Source: Beta vulgaris subsp. vulgaris (taxonomy: Eukaryota; Streptophyta; Magnoliopsida; Caryophyllales; Amaranthaceae). Taken from it: 64,000 nucleotides of DNA. A model generated the notes under the pieces. It saw nothing but the letters and a program-made list of their open reading frames with translations, was not told the DNA's origin and made no database searches. The stretch spans positions 2,916,295 through 2,980,294 of the forward strand of contig NC_079209.1 of NCBI RefSeq assembly GCF_026745355.1, given 5' to 3'. Shown here one piece after another: positions 60,529 to 64,000 of this stretch. The position numbers were made by a program, and so were the translations under genes. Position 1 is the first letter of the stretch. Each line of letters starts with the position of its first letter.

Positions 60529-60781
60529 TACTACCTCTGTTTTAATTTAGTTGCAACATTCACCTTTTTGCACAAACTTTAAGAAATGAGAAAATAGAGT
60601 ATAATTGACCCACTTGCCCTTGCTACTAGTATTGTAATTAAATGGAGAGAGATAGAGTATGTGAAGTAAGGGTAATATAGTCAAATTATCCCAAAAGCTT
60701 TCCTAAAAAGGAAAATGTTGCAACTAATAAAAAACATCTTAAAGTAGAAATTGTTGTAACTAAATAAAAACGGAGGTAGTA
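60529..60781. mobile_element. Stowaway-like MITE, family C, 253 bp
   Basis: TACTACCTCTGTTTTAATTTAG at the left and the inverted AAAACGGAGGTAGTA at the right, flanked by TA. GTTGCAAC-type subterminal motifs resemble 37177-37435. Confidence 0.88.
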
Positions 60782-60892
60782 TATATAATAGAGATATGTG
60801 TCGCAATCTTGAAAAAGAATATTTTGGTTTATCATCCTTTTATTTCATTAATTGCAACTTTTTCTATTTAAGTATTTAGAGTCCGTTCTCCC

Positions 60893-61070
60893 CATCTTAT
60901 ATTAAGTTCGGTTCAGTTTAGTTTAATTCAATTCAATTAATTTGGAATCATTTCAGTTCAGTTTCTAGTTTATTTATTATCATTACTATTAGTTATAATG
61001 TAATTTAGTCTAGTTGCAATAAGTTCAGTTCATTTTGATTGTTTTATGCCGAAAAGAATAGGCCCAAAGC
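60893..61070. repeat. AACTGAA-rich element
   Basis: The segment starts GTCCGTTCTCC and ends AAAAGAATAGGCCC. Between them TTCAGTTCAGTTT-like words dominate. It is one of several such segments in the window (see findings). Confidence 0.5.
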
Positions 61071-61231
61071 TTAGGTTAACATATTCATATAATCTTTCTA
61101 TATCTTCAATTTTGCATCACATTAACACCTTATTCATTTCTTTTTATCTTTGTCTTATCACATATCCTCTTTCGCAAGTAAAAGTTAAGAAAACTATATC
61201 CTTATCACTTTAATAAGTATATATTAACATA

Positions 61232-61495
61232 TACTACCTCCGTTTCATATTAATAGTTACATTTTCACTTTTGACACTATTCACAAATTTCCCTTTGGCT
61301 ATCATTTGTGAGTTATGGTTAAGAGAAAATATAGTCATGTGAGGTCTTGTTTGATTCGTCTCGATATGTAGTTTTAGAATATCGACTTTTTATATTTTTT
61401 TACAAATACAAAGTTAGAGATATAAAGGCTCAAAGTAGTACATTGCCATGCGTGAAAAGTGTAAGTGTAACTATTAATATGAAACGGATGTCGTA
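61232..61495. mobile_element. Stowaway-like MITE, 264 bp
   Basis: TACTACCTCCGTTTCATATT and its inverse continue for about 30 bp with few mismatches, flanked by TA. The shared inner motif is at 61321-61361 (inverted). Confidence 0.92.
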
Positions 61496-64000
61496 TTAAA
61501 CTACCTACGCCTTTTAATTTCTCTCCCTTTTTATTAAATTTATTATATTACTTGTTTCGTGGATATTGCCAATATTTTTATTTTTAGAACAAAAAACAAG
61601 GAGTACTTTTTTGATATACTAAATTAGCAATAATACATATATATTAAAAATGAAGTTCATCCTGTCTCAAAATCATTGCTTCAATATTTTTTTTTTGCGT
61701 CTTGAATTTGTAGGAGGAGCAACCTTGAAACTTAAAGATCGGTGGAGATTGAAGGTTGTATTTTTGAGTGTTTGAAGTGTTCAGATTGGGAGTAACAGAG
61801 GCAATCATGATGTGACGTATATGAAAGTTGTGTGTCGAACATTGTGTATTGAAACCGAAAAAAACGAGGTTTATTATAGGAAACATAAAAAAGAGATAAT
61901 ATCAGCAACCGCGCAACACACAAGCCTAATGGGTGAAACACATTAGTGTTATGTTGCACGCAACATATGTGCGCTGACGCATCTTGTTGCGCCTTTCTGG
62001 ATTTTGATGAATGTATCGATGTCGCAAATGTATTCATATTTCATTTGTTATCCGAATTTAAAAGATTATTTTTATCTTAAATTAAATATTATCATTTGAA
62101 TTTGAAACTCACTTAGTAGTATATAGAAGATAAAAATTGATTTTCATAATATCTTTCAACTTTAAAAAATTTATTTAAAGTAAATTAATTATCAAATTAA
62201 AATTAATTAATTGGATTTTTTTAACGTAGTTTGGAATAGTTTTAATAAATAAATAGACTTTGCGCTTTTAAAACCGTTTGAGATTAGCTCTTCGGATTGT
62301 TCGCCTTTGGATCAGACCAAGATTGACGGTATTTATCATCATTGGGTACCAAATAAGATTACATGTCTACAAAAAATATCTTATTACATGTTAAAAATGG
62401 AGAAAGTATTATTTTTTAAAAGGAAAAACGAGCACAAACATTTTAATTAAGATAAATCAATCTCCGCCAAAGAAGTAATACTTTGGCAAATATCATTAAA
62501 TAACTAAACAACTAGAAATCATTTAGCGTCTCTTGTTCGTTTTATTTTGCTATACCTAGAGCAGTTTCGTGTTGTTGTGAAGGATAAGTGAATAAAAGTG
62601 GGGGCTAAAAAAGGAAGAAAAAGGTGACGGCTGAGTTGCCAACAATATTCCATGAGAAATGATGTAGATAAAACAAAACTCAATCCACAATCACATACTC
62701 CTAATAGTAACATCATCTTTTTTTTTTTTCTTATAGAGTTGTAAATGATCGAAACAAAACTCGCGCGTGGGGGTACTTTGGGACCATCCTGCCTCCTTGC
62801 AAGACTATTAATTTTTTTTAATCCGCGAACATCCTTTACTGCGTCAAATTTCAATATTCCTATAGGCTATAGTGCCCTAGCAAAGATTAAGATTTGAGTG
62901 ACCCGACCCAATTACTACAATTTGAGACCCATTTAGACCCAACAATCAAATTTAGAAATAAGATACGGAATTTAATATGACAAGAAAAAACACCTAAAGT
63001 GAATATAAATCAGCTAGATTAGAATTAAATTTTACCCAAAATCAAAATGCATGTCTTGAAACTATCTCGACTCGAAAGAAAATTAATTTGAAACTTAAAT
63101 AATCTAGATTAGACCCAACTTAAAATTGACTAGAAGCTCCTAAACATTAATGACATCCAATGTAAAATTAATAAAAAGATTTATTTTTACGGATTTAATG
63201 TTCTTCATTAGTGTTTTTTTATCTTAAATCTATAACTAATTTAATACCCTATATTTCTTATTTTGAATTTTTAAATTAGGAGGATATTGTAATTTTAATT
63301 TAACTCCAGCATCTGACAATTTTTTTAAAATAATTTTATATTAATATGCTTGACTCACTTGTATACAACCTAAGCTAACATAATTTGAACATCACCTGTA
63401 CTGAATGAACCTTACTTTGACCTAAACTTTGAAGAAACATCATAGACAAAATTTTACATTTTCACTTGAAGTCTAATGGACTCAACCTGACCGAACTTAC
63501 AGCGGCATATAAGAGCGTGTTCTCTTCCACTTATTTTCATAAAAGTTTAAATAAAATAAGAAAAGTTCATAATACTTCTAAAAGTCTAGAGAAGTTCATA
63601 AATGACGATTTAAAATTTAACAAAAAAATAGAGAATAGTTTTTGAAAATTTTAGAGAGTGAGTTCAGAAAATTCAAGTTAAAAAAAGAAGTTCAAATCAT
63701 CAAAAATAATTTTTAAAAAATATCCTAGATAAGTGGCCCAAAATAATCCAATAATCAATCTCAACGTCTCAATTGTCACCATTTGCTGATAACATTACCA
63801 TTTTTATTAGGTTCAATTTACAATTTTAAGTTGGAATCAAGAAATAGTCGTTTTTCCAAGATCCTCATAATATTAATTGGTTATTAGTATTACAATGTAG
63901 AGCACATGATTGTGACCAATTATATTGAGATATGTTCCCCTCAAAAAAAAAAAAAAATTTGAGATATGTTTATTTATCTTGGCATCGCCATGTTAATTAT
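61496..64000. other. Non-coding stretch to the window end
   Basis: The minus frames at 61644-61886, 61732-62037 and 62519-62854 have no recognisable domain or clear splice context. Poly(T)/poly(A) runs are frequent. I can support no gene here. Confidence 0.45.

Overview
This window is nuclear DNA from a flowering plant, almost certainly a eudicot. The evidence is spliced genes with GT-AG introns, an AP2/ERF transcription factor, a plant-type Yippee protein, a high A+T content, and a dense set of plant transposons (CACTA, hAT, Stowaway- and Tourist-like MITEs, Cassandra TRIM, copia and gypsy LTRs, L1-type LINE remnants, tRNA-derived SINEs). I cannot name the species from sequence alone.

Only two intact host genes are supported. 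One is an intronless repressor-type ERF gene at 22348-23139 (+). It has a TATA box at 22211 and lies just downstream of a 1.5 kb tandem duplication (18823-21814). The other is a five-exon Yippee-like zinc-binding gene at 49268-54228 (+). Its 44-nt second exon and its long introns hide it from a plain ORF scan. A Stowaway-like MITE ends about 130 bp before its start codon.

Left part (1-18 kb): the 3' end of a copia-type LTR element whose inner region carries an array of about 20 short hairpins; a SINE with a perfect target duplication; several MITEs; an antisense LINE ORF2 remnant; gypsy-like LTR debris; an hAT MITE; and a solo LTR plus a complete copy of the 5S-related Cassandra element. Middle (18-38 kb): the tandem duplication, the ERF gene, a foldback element made of palindromes inside a palindrome (26595-27316), G-rich arrays, and more MITEs. 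38-48 kb: a second hAT MITE with perfect target duplications; a truncated LINE-derived retroposon with an 18-bp target duplication; and a 5.0 kb CACTA transposon (42487-47529) with perfect ends. The CACTA element carries broken fragments of an aminomethyltransferase (glycine cleavage T-protein) gene and of a PPR gene, so it has captured host genes. Right part (54-64 kb): more TIR elements, including a Tourist-like MITE nested inside a Stowaway-like MITE.

The most interesting items are the CACTA gene capture, the covarying hairpin array at 939-1392, the fractal palindrome element at 26595-27316, the LINE-like retroposon at 39652-40318, and an inner motif of about 40 bp shared by MITEs that have different ends. 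No tRNA or rRNA genes, CRISPR arrays or bacterial features were seen.
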